The notes below the pieces were generated by a model. The model worked only from the letters and a program-made list of their open reading frames with translations. It was not told the origin of the DNA and searched no databases. Shown one piece after another: positions 1-9,286 of a stretch of DNA of 64,000 bases (the stretch's first letter is position 1; every line of letters begins with the position of its first letter). This DNA comes from an uncultured Cedecea sp. GTDB lineage: Bacteria; Pseudomonadota; Gammaproteobacteria; Enterobacterales; Enterobacteriaceae. The stretch lies in NCBI RefSeq assembly GCF_947498825.1, contig NZ_CANMLV010000016.1:1-64000 (forward strand). Direction: 5' to 3'. The translations under genes and the position numbers were made by a program.

Positions 1-72
<72 letters not shown>

Positions 73-277
73 TCCGTGGATGCGCACTATACTCCGCTCT
101 CTTTTCTATGCAACTCTTTTTTAGAATTAATCTATTAATTTACCGTAGTTGATTAAATATTATCAATCATCCTCGCAAATAAACCCTATTCACGTTGAGA
201 TGGCGGCAAGCGTTTAATTTTTTCAACGTCTTTGCTATCTTCGCAGTAACGGGTGTTGTTAGCAGGGCAGGATAAAG

Positions 278-1384
278 ATGAAAGTGCATTGGGTAAAATA
301 TGCGGCAGTGGGTGTGGTGTTAGCGACTTTGGCTGCCTGTACTTCAAAACCAACCGATCAAGGGCAGCAGTATAAAGATGGTAAGTTTTCTCAGCCTTTC
401 TCGCTGGTTAATCAGCCTGATGCTTTGGGGGTTCCAATTAATGCGGGTGATTATGCTGAGCAAGTTGCACAAGTCGCCTCTGCCTCGCCTCGCCTTTATA
501 ATGGCAGCAGCAATGTCTATGATGCGGTAAAACAGTGGCTAGGGGCTGGAGGAGATACGCGTCAGCTCAATCAGTTCGGTTTGAATGCCTGGCAGATGGA
601 AGGCGCTGATAATTACGGCAACGTGAAGTTTACCGGGTATTACACCCCTGTGGTGCAGGCTCGTCATACCCGCCAGGGGGAGTTCCAGTATCCGATCTAC
701 GCGATGCCACCGAAAAAGGGGCGTCTGCCTTCTCGCTCAGAAATCTATAATGGTGCACTCGGTACTCGTTATATCCTCGCCTGGAGTAATTCATTAATGG
801 ATAACTTCATTATGGATGTCCAGGGCAGTGGCTATATCGACTTTGGCGATGGTCAGCCTTTAACGTTCTTCGGCTATGCCGGCAAAAACGGACATGCTTA
901 CCGTAGCATCGGTAAAGTACTGATTGACAGGGGGGAAGTGAAACGAGAAGACATGTCGATGCAGGCTATTCGTCACTGGGGGGAAACGCACAGTGAAGCT
1001 GAAGTGCGCGAACTACTGGGGCAGAACCCCTCTTTTGTTTTCTTTAAACCTGCAAGTTACTCGCCGGTGAAAGGTGCCAGCGCGGTACCGTTGATTGGCC
1101 GGGCTTCTGTGGCATCGGATCGCTCGATTATTCCTGCGGGAACAACCTTGTTGGTTGAGGTTCCCCTGTTGGACAATAACGGCAAGTTTACCGGGAATTA
1201 TGAATTGCGGGTGATGGTTGCTCTTGACGTGGGTGGCGCCATCAAAGGCCAGCATTTTGATATCTATCAGGGCATTGGCGCAGATGCGGGACATCGTGCT
1301 GGCTGGTACAATCACTATGGCCGGGTGTGGGTATTGAAAGCGGCACCCGGAACGGGCGCTGCCAGTAAAGTTTTTAACGGTTAA
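278..1384 (+). CDS. mltA: membrane-bound lytic murein transglycosylase A
   Basis: Lytic transglycosylase that cleaves the MurNAc-GlcNAc bond of peptidoglycan to give 1,6-anhydro-muropeptides, anchored in the outer membrane. The 368-residue product has a lipoprotein signal with lipobox LAAC and the lipidated Cys at residue 21. The C-terminal stretch VALDVGGAIKGQHFDIY contains the conserved Asp region of the MltA double-psi barrel, and the length matches E. coli MltA (365). The gene stands alone between the tRNA and tcdA with its own leader. The start is the ATG that gives the signal peptide. Function is assigned by family similarity and is secure. Confidence 0.97.
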   Translation: MKVHWVKYAAVGVVLATLAACTSKPTDQGQQYKDGKFSQPFSLVNQPDALGVPINAGDYAEQVAQVASASPRLYNGSSNVYDAVKQWLGAGGDTRQLNQFGLNAWQMEGADNYGNVKFTGYYTPVVQARHTRQGEFQYPIYAMPPKKGRLPSRSEIYNGALGTRYILAWSNSLMDNFIMDVQGSGYIDFGDGQPLTFFGYAGKNGHAYRSIGKVLIDRGEVKREDMSMQAIRHWGETHSEAEVRELLGQNPSFVFFKPASYSPVKGASAVPLIGRASVASDRSIIPAGTTLLVEVPLLDNNGKFTGNYELRVMVALDVGGAIKGQHFDIYQGIGADAGHRAGWYNHYGRVWVLKAAPGTGAASKVFNG

Positions 1385-1450
1385 TTCAATCTGTTTGAAT
1401 TGCAGGGACAGCCTGTTCCCGCACCTTGTGCTCTTTATTGGTATTCCCGG

Positions 1451-1470
1451 CGGGCTGTATAATCAGCCCG
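1451..1470. repeat. palindrome with TATAAT core, copy 1
   Basis: The 20-mer CGGGCTGTATAATCAGCCCG has 7-base arms (CGGGCTG/CAGCCCG) around a TATAAT hexamer. An identical 20-mer lies at 1611-1630, 160 bp downstream. This copy follows mltA and precedes a long hairpin. It could be a promoter -10 set in a palindromic operator, an RNA hairpin, or a duplicated element. No good -35 is visible for this copy. Confidence 0.6.
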
Positions 1471-1561
1471 TCACAGTGTAGACCAGGAAGGAAAAACGTG
1501 GTTTTTCCTGCCTGGTGATTATCAGTCTAAAATCAATCAATTGATTTAACTTATTTTTTTA
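1470..1561 (+). ncRNA. candidate small RNA or structured leader
   Basis: Downstream of the TATAAT at 1458-1463 is a long inverted repeat at about 1481-1516: ACCAGGAAGGAAAAAC against GTTTTTCCTGCCTGGT with a 3-nt loop and one mismatch. It is followed by a second small palindrome (AAATCAAT/ATTGATTT, about 1530-1547) and a run of seven T at about 1553-1559, which resembles a Rho-independent terminator. The arrangement would suit a short transcript of roughly 90 nt. I do not recognise a known sRNA family here, and the -35 region is weak, so this is a hypothesis from structure only. Confidence 0.3.
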
Positions 1562-1595
1562 ATCTATCTCTGTTGGGTCAGAGGTGCTTTAAGGT

Positions 1596-1630
1596 TTGTC
1601 GTCACTTTCGCGGGCTGTATAATCAGCCCG
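1596..1630 (+). promoter_or_regulatory. probable tcdA promoter inside palindrome copy 2
   Basis: TTGTCG at 1596-1601 and TATAAT at 1618-1623 are separated by 16 bp. The -10 lies inside the second copy of the CGGGCTG...CAGCCCG palindrome (1611-1630), and tcdA starts about 25 bp later. A protein binding the palindrome would block RNA polymerase; alternatively the arms may simply be a conserved hairpin. Confidence 0.55.
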
Positions 1631-1652
1631 TTGTTATTTCCGAGGATAAATG

Positions 1653-2462
1653 ATGTCAGTGATACTCACCGATGCCTGGCGGCAACGCTTTGGTGGTACA
1701 GCCCGTCTTTATGGGCAGTCAGCTTTGCAATTATTTGCCGAGGCGCATGTGTGCGTCATTGGTATTGGCGGTGTAGGTTGCTGGGCCGCTGAAGCGCTGG
1801 CACGTACGGGGATTGGCGCAATCACACTAATTGATATGGATGATGTCTGTATCACCAATACTAACCGTCAGCTCCATGCCTTACGAGAGACCGTCGGACA
1901 GGCAAAAACGGAAGTGATGGCGCAACGTATTTTGGCTATTAATCCGGAGTGTCGGGTCACTGTTGTTGATGATTTTATTAACGCTGATAATACGGCAGAG
2001 TTGCTTGGCCAAGGCTTCAGCTATGTCATCGATGCGATTGATAGCGTTCGGCCGAAAGCCGCCCTGATAGCCTATTGTCGACGCAATAAAATACCTTTGG
2101 TGACGACCGGTGGTGCAGGGGGACAGATCGATCCGACTCAGATACAAGTTACCGATCTGGCAAAGACGATTCAGGATCCGCTGGCGGCAAAATTACGCGA
2201 AAGACTAAAAAGTGATTTTGGCATTGTTAAAAACAGTAAAGGTAAGCTGGGTATTGATTGCGTGTTTTCAACCGAAGCGCTGGTTTATCCGCAAGCCGAT
2301 GGCTCGGTCTGTGCGATGAAAAGTCAGGCAGAAGGCCCGAAACGTATGGACTGTGCTGCCGGATTTGGGGCTGCCACGATGGTAACGGCCAGTTTTGGTT
2401 TTATAGCCGTATCCCATGTACTGAAAAAAATGATGGCTAAAGCAAAAGCCCGAACGGCTTAA
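1653..2462 (+). CDS. tcdA: tRNA threonylcarbamoyladenosine dehydratase
   Basis: E1-like enzyme (ThiF/MoeB/HesA fold) that uses ATP to dehydrate t6A37 in ANN-decoding tRNAs to the cyclic form ct6A. The N-terminal nucleotide-binding motif [15 protein letters not shown] lies near residues 36-50. The 269-residue length and end-to-end similarity match E. coli TcdA (CsdL). ATGATG at 1650 gives two possible starts; the second matches the E. coli N-terminus (MSV). It converges on csdE with a 4-base overlap. CsdA-CsdE, encoded next door, relay sulfur and interact with TcdA, so the three genes form one functional neighbourhood. Confidence 0.96.
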   Translation: MSVILTDAWRQRFGGTARLYGQSALQLFAEAHVCVIGIGGVGCWAAEALARTGIGAITLIDMDDVCITNTNRQLHALRETVGQAKTEVMAQRILAINPECRVTVVDDFINADNTAELLGQGFSYVIDAIDSVRPKAALIAYCRRNKIPLVTTGGAGGQIDPTQIQVTDLAKTIQDPLAAKLRERLKSDFGIVKNSKGKLGIDCVFSTEALVYPQADGSVCAMKSQAEGPKRMDCAAGFGAATMVTASFGFIAVSHVLKKMMAKAKARTA

Positions 2463-2905
2463 ACAGCCTGACGGGCAATCTGCTGTACACGTTGTGCTAA
2501 TGCATGTAGCCCGTCACTTCTTGAGGCACTGAGCTGGTTACGCAGCCCCAGATCGTCAAACAATGTCAGAGGGTCGACAGTCAGCAATTGCTGAGCTGTT
2601 TTGCCTTCAATCGCCGTCAGTAACACCGCCAGCAATCCGCGAACAATTCGCCCTTCACTGTCGCCGAAAAAATGCAACGTCCCGTCTGACTGATAAATAT
2701 GCCCCAGCCAGACCCGATTCTCGCAACCGCTGATTTCAAATTGTTCTTCTTTCAGGCTGTTCGCCAGGGGAGGAAGTTGTTTCCCTAACAGAATCAGTTG
2801 GCGATATCGATCTTCCCATTGCTTTAAAGGAGTAAATAAATTTTTCAGACTCTCTGGGCTGATTTTGCTGCCAAAAGGATGAGAGGTGTTCAAGTTATCA
2901 ATCAA
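2459..2905 (-). CDS. csdE: cysteine desulfuration protein CsdE
   Basis: SufE-like sulfur acceptor that takes persulfide sulfur from the desulfurase CsdA. The 148-residue product has the acceptor Cys in [10 protein letters not shown] at residue 61 and the conserved [20 protein letters not shown] segment. It starts with a TTG codon directly after the csdA stop, so translation is probably coupled to csdA. Length equals E. coli CsdE (147). The TTG start is inferred from the alignment of the N-terminus; no ATG is available near it. Confidence 0.95.
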   Translation of the reverse strand: MIDNLNTSHPFGSKISPESLKNLFTPLKQWEDRYRQLILLGKQLPPLANSLKEEQFEISGCENRVWLGHIYQSDGTLHFFGDSEGRIVRGLLAVLLTAIEGKTAQQLLTVDPLTLFDDLGLRNQLSASRSDGLHALAQRVQQIARQAV

Positions 2906-4111
2906 TTAGTCCACCAAAATATCAAGTGCAAGGTCAACGGCTTTTACCAGCCTGTCAACATCAAGCTCGGTGTTATAAGGCGCAAAAGAAGCGCGTAGTG
3001 TCCCACTGACGCCTAAAGCCGCCATCAAAGGCTGGGCGCAATGCTGGCCAGCACGTAGTTCAATACCCGATTCCGCCAGCAGAGTCACCATGTCATGGTG
3101 GTGCACACCCTCAAAGTTAAAAGCCAGCAGGCTTGACTCCTGGCAGCGATAGCTCTGAAAGCCAGAACGCAGGGACAGTGCGGACTCTGCCATTCCGGCT
3201 AATTCACGGCACCAAGCCTCAGCTTGCGGCTGGTTAATATCTTCAAGCCAAGTCAGGGCCGCATTCATACCGATAACCCCTGCAACATTAGGTGTGCCCG
3301 CTTCGAATCGCAAAGGTACTGGCTGGAGCTTAACACCGGTAAATGAAACTTCAGTTATCATTTTGCCACCTCCCAGCCAGGGAGACATCATTTCCAATAG
3401 CTCAGGTTTTCCATAGAGGATACCTGTGCCGGTTGGGCCATAAAGTTTATGGGCTGAGAAAGCATAGAAATCGATATCCAACGCCTGGACATCAGGTGGG
3501 CAGTGTACAATTCCTTGAGCACCATCGACCATCACGACAGCACCGGCCTGATGGGCCAGTTCAATTGCTTTAGCGAGGAAGGGACAGCCACCCGTGACAT
3601 TCGACATCTGACCCAGGGCCAGAATTCGCGTCTTGTCGCTCAAAAGGTTGGGTAACAGAGCAACGTCAGGCAGCATGTCGGAGCCGACAGGCAATTTGAC
3701 TATTCGCGCACCGGTTTGCTCGGCCACCATTAGCCAGGGCACAAAGTTGGCATGATGCTCAGCTTCACTGACAATAATCTCATCACCAGGCTTCAAACGT
3801 GGGCGAGCGTAGCACTGAGCGACCATATTTATCGACTCCGTTGCACCCTTCGTCCAGACCACGGATTGAGGCTGTGGTGCATTCAATAACTGTGCCACGC
3901 GAGCGCGTGCTGACTCGTAACTGTCTGTCAGAAGCTGTGCGGCCAGAAACTGACTGCGATGGACATTTCCTCCACTCAGACGATAAAACTGCTGTGTTGC
4001 TTCTATGACTGCCTGAGGTTTAAGTGCCGTTGCAGCGCTATCAAGGTAGACATTTGTGTCAGATAACGCGGGGAACTGTGCACGGAACTGTGCTGGATTA
4101 AATATTTTCAT
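2906..4111 (-). CDS. csdA: cysteine desulfurase CsdA
   Basis: PLP enzyme of the class V aminotransferase fold that removes sulfur from cysteine (also selenium from selenocysteine) and passes it to CsdE. SAHKLYGPTGTG carries the PLP lysine, and RAGQHCAQPL near the C-terminus carries the catalytic Cys. I chose the start MKIFNPAQF at 4111 because AGGA lies about 7 nt upstream and E. coli CsdA begins MNVFNPAQF. An ATG four codons earlier would bury that ribosome binding site. The csdA-csdE order and tight junction indicate one operon. Confidence 0.95.
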   Translation of the reverse strand: MKIFNPAQFRAQFPALSDTNVYLDSAATALKPQAVIEATQQFYRLSGGNVHRSQFLAAQLLTDSYESARARVAQLLNAPQPQSVVWTKGATESINMVAQCYARPRLKPGDEIIVSEAEHHANFVPWLMVAEQTGARIVKLPVGSDMLPDVALLPNLLSDKTRILALGQMSNVTGGCPFLAKAIELAHQAGAVVMVDGAQGIVHCPPDVQALDIDFYAFSAHKLYGPTGTGILYGKPELLEMMSPWLGGGKMITEVSFTGVKLQPVPLRFEAGTPNVAGVIGMNAALTWLEDINQPQAEAWCRELAGMAESALSLRSGFQSYRCQESSLLAFNFEGVHHHDMVTLLAESGIELRAGQHCAQPLMAALGVSGTLRASFAPYNTELDVDRLVKAVDLALDILVD

Positions 4112-4290
4112 GACATTCCTCATTTACCTTCCTCGATCGTTTCTCATATTCACTCAGAGCACAAGATTTTTGTCATTCTCATCGTCGGACCTGAGCCGCA
4201 TAAGAACGGTTCCAAGTTAAGGCTGCAAAAAATATGAGAAAAATCTGTCGGGTAGGTTAGATTGAAGGGACGACAGGATGGGGAACAGGC

Positions 4291-4497
4291 AAAAAAAAAG
4301 CACCGCAAAAGGCGGTGCCATATAAATCATTATTGGCAGACAGGGTAATCTGACAGGAACTAAAAAGAGGGGCTCCCCGCTGCCGGGGTCTGAAAAACAG
4401 ACCAAACGCAAACACAACAACACAACAACACACAACCATAAGCCAAAAACTCTCTGAACACGCATTCCAGATAGTTTTTCGTTCCGGCTCAAGAAGT
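4291..4497 (-). ncRNA. gcvB: GcvB small regulatory RNA
   Basis: Hfq-dependent sRNA that represses many amino-acid and peptide transporter mRNAs. The minus-strand transcript starts ACTTCTTGAGCCGGAACG, close to the E. coli 5' end. It contains the G/U-rich R1 seed region (about 4400-4435, repeated TTGTGTTG units) and the segment TTACCCTGTCTG of the second conserved region. It ends in the hairpin GCACCGCC/GGCGGTGC followed by nine U. It lies divergent from gcvA, its activator, as in E. coli. The length is about 207 nt. Confidence 0.96.
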
Positions 4498-4503
4498 GGC
4501 GTC

Positions 4504-4532
4504 ACTATAGGTATTTGCTGGTACATCCTCAA
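4504..4532 (-). promoter_or_regulatory. gcvB promoter
   Basis: On the minus strand TTGAGG (4527-4532) and TATAGT (4504-4509) are separated by 17 bp. The -10 ends 7 bases before the predicted GcvB 5' end at 4497, so promoter and RNA start agree. GcvA binds this divergent region in E. coli. Confidence 0.7.
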
Positions 4533-4627
4533 CGGACAATTTATAATGGCTCAGATAAAAAAAACTAATAGGTAAACAAGAGTTTCCTGTTTTGTTAATA
4601 ATCATTCCTGTAAAAGTCTAATCATCC

Positions 4628-5545
4628 ATGTCCAAACGGTTACCACCTTTAAATGCGCTGCGGGTTTTTGATGCTGCCGCCCGTCATTTGAGTTTCACTA
4701 AAGCTGCGGAAGAGTTGTTTGTGACTCAGGCTGCAGTCAGCCACCAGATCAAGTCTCTGGAGGATTTTCTTGGGCTAAAGCTGTTCCGTCGTCGTAATCG
4801 TTCGCTACTGCTTACCGAGGAAGGTCAGAGTTATTATCAGGATATTAAAGAGATTTTTACGCAGTTAACTGAAGCTACGCGTAAACTTCAGGCGCGTAGC
4901 GCAAAAGGAGCCCTGACAGTCAGTATACTGCCGAGCTTTGCCATTCACTGGCTGGTACCTCGACTGAGTAGCTTTAACTCGTCCTATCCGGGGATCGATG
5001 TAAGAATTCAGGCGGTTGACAGACAGGAAGAGAAACTCTCTGATGATGTCGATGTGGCTATATTTTATGGGAGGGGAAACTGGCCTGGGCTGCGGGTTGA
5101 AAAATTGTATGCGGAGTATCTGCTACCTATTTGTTCCCCGACACTGCTTATTGGTGATAATCCGATTAAAACTCCCGATGATTTGGCAAAACATACTTTG
5201 TTGCATGATACTTCCCGCCATGACTGGCAGGCTTATACCCGACAACTGGGTGTCAGCCATATCAGCGTTCAGCAGGGACCTATTTTTAGCCACAGCGCGA
5301 TGGTTTTACAGGCTGCAATCCACGGCCAAGGCATTGCGCTGGCTAACAATGTTATCGCGCAGTCTGAGATTGAAGCGGGCCGTTTGGTCTGTCCGTTTAA
5401 TGAAGTTTTAGTCAGCAAAAAAGCTTTTTATCTGGTTTGTCATGACAGTCAGGCAGAACTGGGTAAAATAGCCGCCTTCAGACAGTGGATCCTGGCAAAA
5501 GCAGCCAGTGAGCAAGAGAAATTTCGGTTTCACTACGAACAATAA
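4628..5545 (+). CDS. gcvA: glycine cleavage system transcriptional regulator GcvA
   Basis: LysR-family regulator that activates gcvTHP and gcvB in response to glycine and represses its own gene. The 305-residue protein has the N-terminal winged HTH (LRVFDAAARHLSFTKAAEEL through VTQAAVSHQIKSLE, residues 9-45) and a C-terminal effector domain, the same length as E. coli GcvA. It is divergent from gcvB with about 130 bp between them, which fits shared control. ygdD and rlmM follow on the same strand. Confidence 0.96.
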   Translation: MSKRLPPLNALRVFDAAARHLSFTKAAEELFVTQAAVSHQIKSLEDFLGLKLFRRRNRSLLLTEEGQSYYQDIKEIFTQLTEATRKLQARSAKGALTVSILPSFAIHWLVPRLSSFNSSYPGIDVRIQAVDRQEEKLSDDVDVAIFYGRGNWPGLRVEKLYAEYLLPICSPTLLIGDNPIKTPDDLAKHTLLHDTSRHDWQAYTRQLGVSHISVQQGPIFSHSAMVLQAAIHGQGIALANNVIAQSEIEAGRLVCPFNEVLVSKKAFYLVCHDSQAELGKIAAFRQWILAKAASEQEKFRFHYEQ

Positions 5546-5590
5546 GTCATTTTCGCGTGGCGATACCACGCTTTACTTTAAGGTTACAAC

Positions 5591-5986
5591 ATGACCAGCC
5601 GGTTTATGCTGATTTTCACCGCTATCAGCGGTTTCATCTTTGTTGCTCTGGGGGCTTTCGGCGCACATTCACTAAGCAAAACCTTGGGCCCTGTGGAGAT
5701 GGGGTGGATTAAGACAGGCCTTGAATACCAGGCTTTTCATACCTTGGCTATTTTGGGATTGGCTGTTGCTATGCAGCGCCGAATCAGTATCTGGTTTTAC
5801 TGGAGTAGTGTTTTTATGGCGCTGGGTATCGTGCTATTTAGTGGCAGCTTATATTGTCTGGCGTTGTCACATTTGCAGTTCTGGGCGTTTATTACGCCAG
5901 TTGGTGGTGTCAGTTTTCTTGCTGGCTGGATATTAATGCTCATTGGTGCTGTGCGCCTCAAAAAAAAGGGCACAAACCATGAATAA
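5591..5986 (+). CDS. ygdD: DUF423 inner membrane protein YgdD
   Basis: Small 131-residue membrane protein with four predicted hydrophobic helices (residues about 5-25, 45-60, 72-92 and 98-120) and the family segment GAFGAHSL near the N-terminus. Its biochemical role is not established. It sits 45 bp after gcvA and its stop overlaps the start of rlmM by 8 bases, so it is probably co-translated with rlmM. This placement is the same in E. coli. Confidence 0.92.
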   Translation: MTSRFMLIFTAISGFIFVALGAFGAHSLSKTLGPVEMGWIKTGLEYQAFHTLAILGLAVAMQRRISIWFYWSSVFMALGIVLFSGSLYCLALSHLQFWAFITPVGGVSFLAGWILMLIGAVRLKKKGTNHE

Positions 5987-7079
5987 AATTATTTTGTATT
6001 GCCGTCAGGGTTTTGAGAAAGAATGTGCTGCAGAAATTACGGATAAAGCCGCTCAGCGCGAAGTTTTTGGTTTTGCCCGTGTTAAAGAACAAAGTGGTTA
6101 TGTGGTCTTTGAATGCTATCAGCCTGAGGATGCAGACAAACTCATCAGGGAGTTACCTTTCCGCTCATTGATTTTCGCGCGTCAAATGTTTGTTGCCGGT
6201 GAACTGTTAAAACATTTACCCCCGGAAGACAGGATAACACCGATCCTCGGTATGCTGCAGGGCGTGGTTGAGAAGGGCGGAGACCTGCGGGTTGAAGTCG
6301 CCGACACGAATGAAAGCAAAGAGCTAATGAAGTTTTGCCGTAAACTTACTGTGCCATTACGCAGCAATTTACGTGAAGCTGGTGTACTGGCTAAGCATGA
6401 TTCACCCAAGCGTCCGGTCGTCCACGTATTCTTTATTGCACCAGGTTGTTGTTATACAGGCTATTCTTACTCTGATAATAACTCACCATTCTATATGGGG
6501 ATCCCACGCTTAAAATTCCCGGCCGATGCGCCAAGTCGTTCAACCCTGAAACTGGAAGAAGCTTTCCATGTCTTTATTCCTGCTGATGAATGGGATGAAC
6601 GCCTGGCAAATAGCATGCATGCGGTTGATCTTGGGGCCTGTCCCGGAGGCTGGACCTACCAACTTGTGAAGCGCAATATGTGGGTAGTGGCTGTTGATAA
6701 TGGCCCGATGGCACCCAGCCTGATGGATACCGGGCAGGTAACCTGGTTACCTGAAGACGGTTTTAAATATCGTCCGACTCGCAATAACATCTCCTGGATG
6801 GTGTGTGACATGGTTGAAAAACCAGCCAAAGTCGCGAGCCTGGTTGCTGACTGGCTGGTTAACGGCTGGTGTCGTGAAACTATCTTTAACTTAAAACTGC
6901 CGATGAAAAAGCGCTATGAAGAGGTGTCACAGAATCTGGCGTTAATCCGTAGTCGACTGGAAGAGAATGGGATTAACGCAGAGATCCATGCTCGCCAGCT
7001 TTATCATGACCGGGAAGAGGTTACGGTACATATTCGTCGTTGGTGGGCTGCAGTAGGTGGACGTTTCGACGAGCGATAA
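5979..7079 (+). CDS. rlmM: 23S rRNA 2'-O-ribose C2498 methyltransferase
   Basis: SAM-dependent methyltransferase acting on C2498 of 23S rRNA. The 366-residue product has an N-terminal THUMP-like part and a Rossmann methyltransferase part with the SAM motif [27 protein letters not shown] near the C-terminus belongs to the K-D-K-E catalytic set. The ATG at 5979 overlaps the ygdD stop and gives [12 protein letters not shown], matching E. coli. A longer reading from a GTG inside ygdD is unlikely. Confidence 0.95.
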   Translation: MNKIILYCRQGFEKECAAEITDKAAQREVFGFARVKEQSGYVVFECYQPEDADKLIRELPFRSLIFARQMFVAGELLKHLPPEDRITPILGMLQGVVEKGGDLRVEVADTNESKELMKFCRKLTVPLRSNLREAGVLAKHDSPKRPVVHVFFIAPGCCYTGYSYSDNNSPFYMGIPRLKFPADAPSRSTLKLEEAFHVFIPADEWDERLANSMHAVDLGACPGGWTYQLVKRNMWVVAVDNGPMAPSLMDTGQVTWLPEDGFKYRPTRNNISWMVCDMVEKPAKVASLVADWLVNGWCRETIFNLKLPMKKRYEEVSQNLALIRSRLEENGINAEIHARQLYHDREEVTVHIRRWWAAVGGRFDER

Positions 7080-7085
7080 GTTTTT

Positions 7086-7856
7086 TTACTCAGCAAGGTC
7101 TGTTTGACTGAGCCTCAGCTGCTGTAAGTTACCCTCCAGGTGTAAGTCTGTTTTCAGCCTTGCTACCTGGCGGCTGGCAAAAGCCAGTTCCTGGTGCTGA
7201 ATCAGTTTTTTACGCCACTTTTCCGGAACCGCATCTAGCTGCTGATAGAGCTGTTCCAGCGTGGAAAATTGCTGGATCAGCGGCATCGCGCTTTTCGGCC
7301 CCAGGCCGGGTACGCCGGGTATATGGCTACTACTGATGCCAGCCAGTCCCCAGTAATTGGCCAGCTGTTCTGGTTTAACGCCAAATTCGTGAGCGATAAA
7401 GGGCGCATCCAGCCAGCGTTTCTGGAAGTAGTCACGAATTTGTAAGGTTGGCGCCAGCAGCTGGCAGTAACCTTTATCTGTCGAGACAATAGTGGTCCGG
7501 TGTCCACTACCCGTCACTTTAACTGCCAGGGTAGCAGCAATATCATCAGCCTCATTTCCTTCTGAATGCCAACAACAAACGCCACGTTGGGTAAAAGCAT
7601 CGCGGATAATTGGCATTTCAAGTTGCAGATTATCGGGCATCGGGGTTCTGCCCGCTTTATAGCCGGGTAATATTTTATGACGCCAGTTTTCACTTCCGGC
7701 GTCATTATCAAAGACTGCAACTGCATGAGTGGGTTGGCTATGTGTAATTAATTGTTCCAGAGCCTGCAGGCAGGCTTTAACACAAGGCGTCCCCTGTACT
7801 GCATGAATTCGCCTGATAAGATTCAATGCATCAACAATAAGTAAATGAATAGCCAT
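7086..7856 (-). CDS. xni: flap endonuclease Xni (ExoIX)
   Basis: Structure-specific 5'-nuclease of the FEN family, related to the 5'-nuclease domain of DNA polymerase I and thought to process flaps. The 256-residue protein begins [19 protein letters not shown] with the metal-binding Asp, carries [13 protein letters not shown] in the middle, and has the helix-hairpin-helix [11 protein letters not shown]. It is convergent with rlmM (6-bp gap). E. coli Xni also adjoins the sda genes; here an aminotransferase has been added between xni and sdaB. Confidence 0.94.
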   Translation of the reverse strand: MAIHLLIVDALNLIRRIHAVQGTPCVKACLQALEQLITHSQPTHAVAVFDNDAGSENWRHKILPGYKAGRTPMPDNLQLEMPIIRDAFTQRGVCCWHSEGNEADDIAATLAVKVTGSGHRTTIVSTDKGYCQLLAPTLQIRDYFQKRWLDAPFIAHEFGVKPEQLANYWGLAGISSSHIPGVPGLGPKSAMPLIQQFSTLEQLYQQLDAVPEKWRKKLIQHQELAFASRQVARLKTDLHLEGNLQQLRLSQTDLAE

Positions 7857-8036
7857 GGGAAATTTGCTCTTTATATCAGAGTTTCTACCCTAACATGTTC
7901 AGTCCAAGGGTGCTATTTTCATCGTAAACACAGGGAAGAACCTCGCAAAATAGCCAATAAAAAGGGTGGAAATACATTGCGAAGTCATGAGATAGCCAGG
8001 TATATTTTATCGGCATAAAAAAATAGAGAATATCAT

Positions 8037-9221
8037 ATGAGCAACATCACACATCTCGCGCAACGCATTCAAAATTTACAACCTTCTGCCATTCGCGAAT
8101 TGCTGAAACACAGCAAAATGCCAGGCGTTATTTCACTGGCGGGTGGCATACCTTCCAGCGACTTGTTTGATAAAGAAGGTTTAAACCTGGCCACACAAAA
8201 AGTCTTGGATGAACAATTTTTTGATGCCTTCCAGTATGGCCTGACTGAAGGTAATGTGCTTCTGCGCAACCAGATTGTTGATGTCTGCAAGCAGCGTGGT
8301 ATCACCACCCAGCAGGATAAACTGCTGGTCACCTCCGGTTCTCAGCAAGCCCTGGACTTGTTAATGCGTACCCTGGTAGATGAAGGGGATGTATTTGTTG
8401 TTGAACGTCCTACCTATCTCGCGACACTACAAATTCTTAGCCTTACCGGAGCAGACGTTAAGTCAGTCGGCGGCGATGAACACGGCATGATCGTGGATGA
8501 GCTGGAAGCGTTGCTGAAAACAACCCGTATTAAAGGGGTCTATCTGGTTCCAACTTTTGGTAACCCAAGCGGGACGACCTTAAGTGCCGAACGTCGTGAA
8601 AAGCTGGTTAAACTTGCCGCTGAATATGACTTTGTGATTATTGAAGATGACCCTTATGGAGCGATAAGTTTTACCGACCGTAAGGAGAAGACGCTGATTC
8701 AGATAGCCACTGAACAGAATCTGGAGCAGCACGTTGTCTATACTTCGACCTTTTCAAAAATCCTGGCACCGGGCCTGCGAGTTGGCTGGATTATCCTGCC
8801 TGAATGGATGAAGCAGAAAGTCGCCATTATCAAACAGGCGACAGACTTGCACAGTAACTCCTTTACCCAGGCACTGGCTGCCAGCTATCTGACACTTTCG
8901 CGTCTGGATACGCAAATTGACCTGATCCGTGAGGCTTATAAAAAGAAATGTCTGACGCTTTCAGAGTTATTACAGCAGGAACTGGGAGAACATATTCAGT
9001 TTAATCAGCCAGAAGGTGGCATGTTTCTCTGGGCAGCATTCCGTTATGACTTTGATACGACGGCCTGGTTACAGAAAACCCTGGAGCAGGGCGTGGTCTA
9101 CGTACCGGGCGAGTTCTTCTTCAGCGATAACCCGGATAAACGTACCTTACGTTTCTCTTATGCGACAGCAACCGAAGAACAACTGTTTGAGTCGGTCAAA
9201 CGTCTGAAAGCGGCGCTGTAG
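8037..9221 (+). CDS. PLP-dependent aminotransferase, class I fold (LysN/MocR-like)
   Basis: A 394-residue fold-type I aminotransferase of the group that includes 2-aminoadipate and multi-substrate aminotransferases; the true substrate cannot be read from sequence. Visible motifs are ISLAGGIPSSDLF near the N-terminus, the cofactor-binding region VTSGSQQALDL, PTFGNPSG, IIEDDPYG and the Schiff-base lysine Lys241 in STFSKILAPGLRVGW. No MocR-type HTH domain precedes it. It is absent from this position in E. coli, so it is an insertion between xni and sdaB. A bidirectional terminator follows. It starts 180 bp from xni, divergently. Confidence 0.85.
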   Translation: MSNITHLAQRIQNLQPSAIRELLKHSKMPGVISLAGGIPSSDLFDKEGLNLATQKVLDEQFFDAFQYGLTEGNVLLRNQIVDVCKQRGITTQQDKLLVTSGSQQALDLLMRTLVDEGDVFVVERPTYLATLQILSLTGADVKSVGGDEHGMIVDELEALLKTTRIKGVYLVPTFGNPSGTTLSAERREKLVKLAAEYDFVIIEDDPYGAISFTDRKEKTLIQIATEQNLEQHVVYTSTFSKILAPGLRVGWIILPEWMKQKVAIIKQATDLHSNSFTQALAASYLTLSRLDTQIDLIREAYKKKCLTLSELLQQELGEHIQFNQPEGGMFLWAAFRYDFDTTAWLQKTLEQGVVYVPGEFFFSDNPDKRTLRFSYATATEEQLFESVKRLKAAL

Positions 9222-9237
9222 TTCGCCTCTGGAATGC

Positions 9238-9272
9238 AAAAAGGGAAAAGTAAGATACTTTTCCCTTTTTTT
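9238..9272. terminator. bidirectional Rho-independent terminator
   Basis: AAAAAGGGAAAAGTA and TACTTTTCCCTTTTT form a long stem. A-rich and T-rich tracts on either side allow termination from both strands, which fits the convergent aminotransferase and sdaB genes. Confidence 0.85.
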
Positions 9273-9286
9273 ATCAGCACGATATA

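Noticed and set aside
4217..4532. Two overlapping 91-codon minus-strand frames
   Set aside because: They cover the GcvB sRNA and its promoter; the RNA features (seed region, terminator, start) explain the sequence fully.
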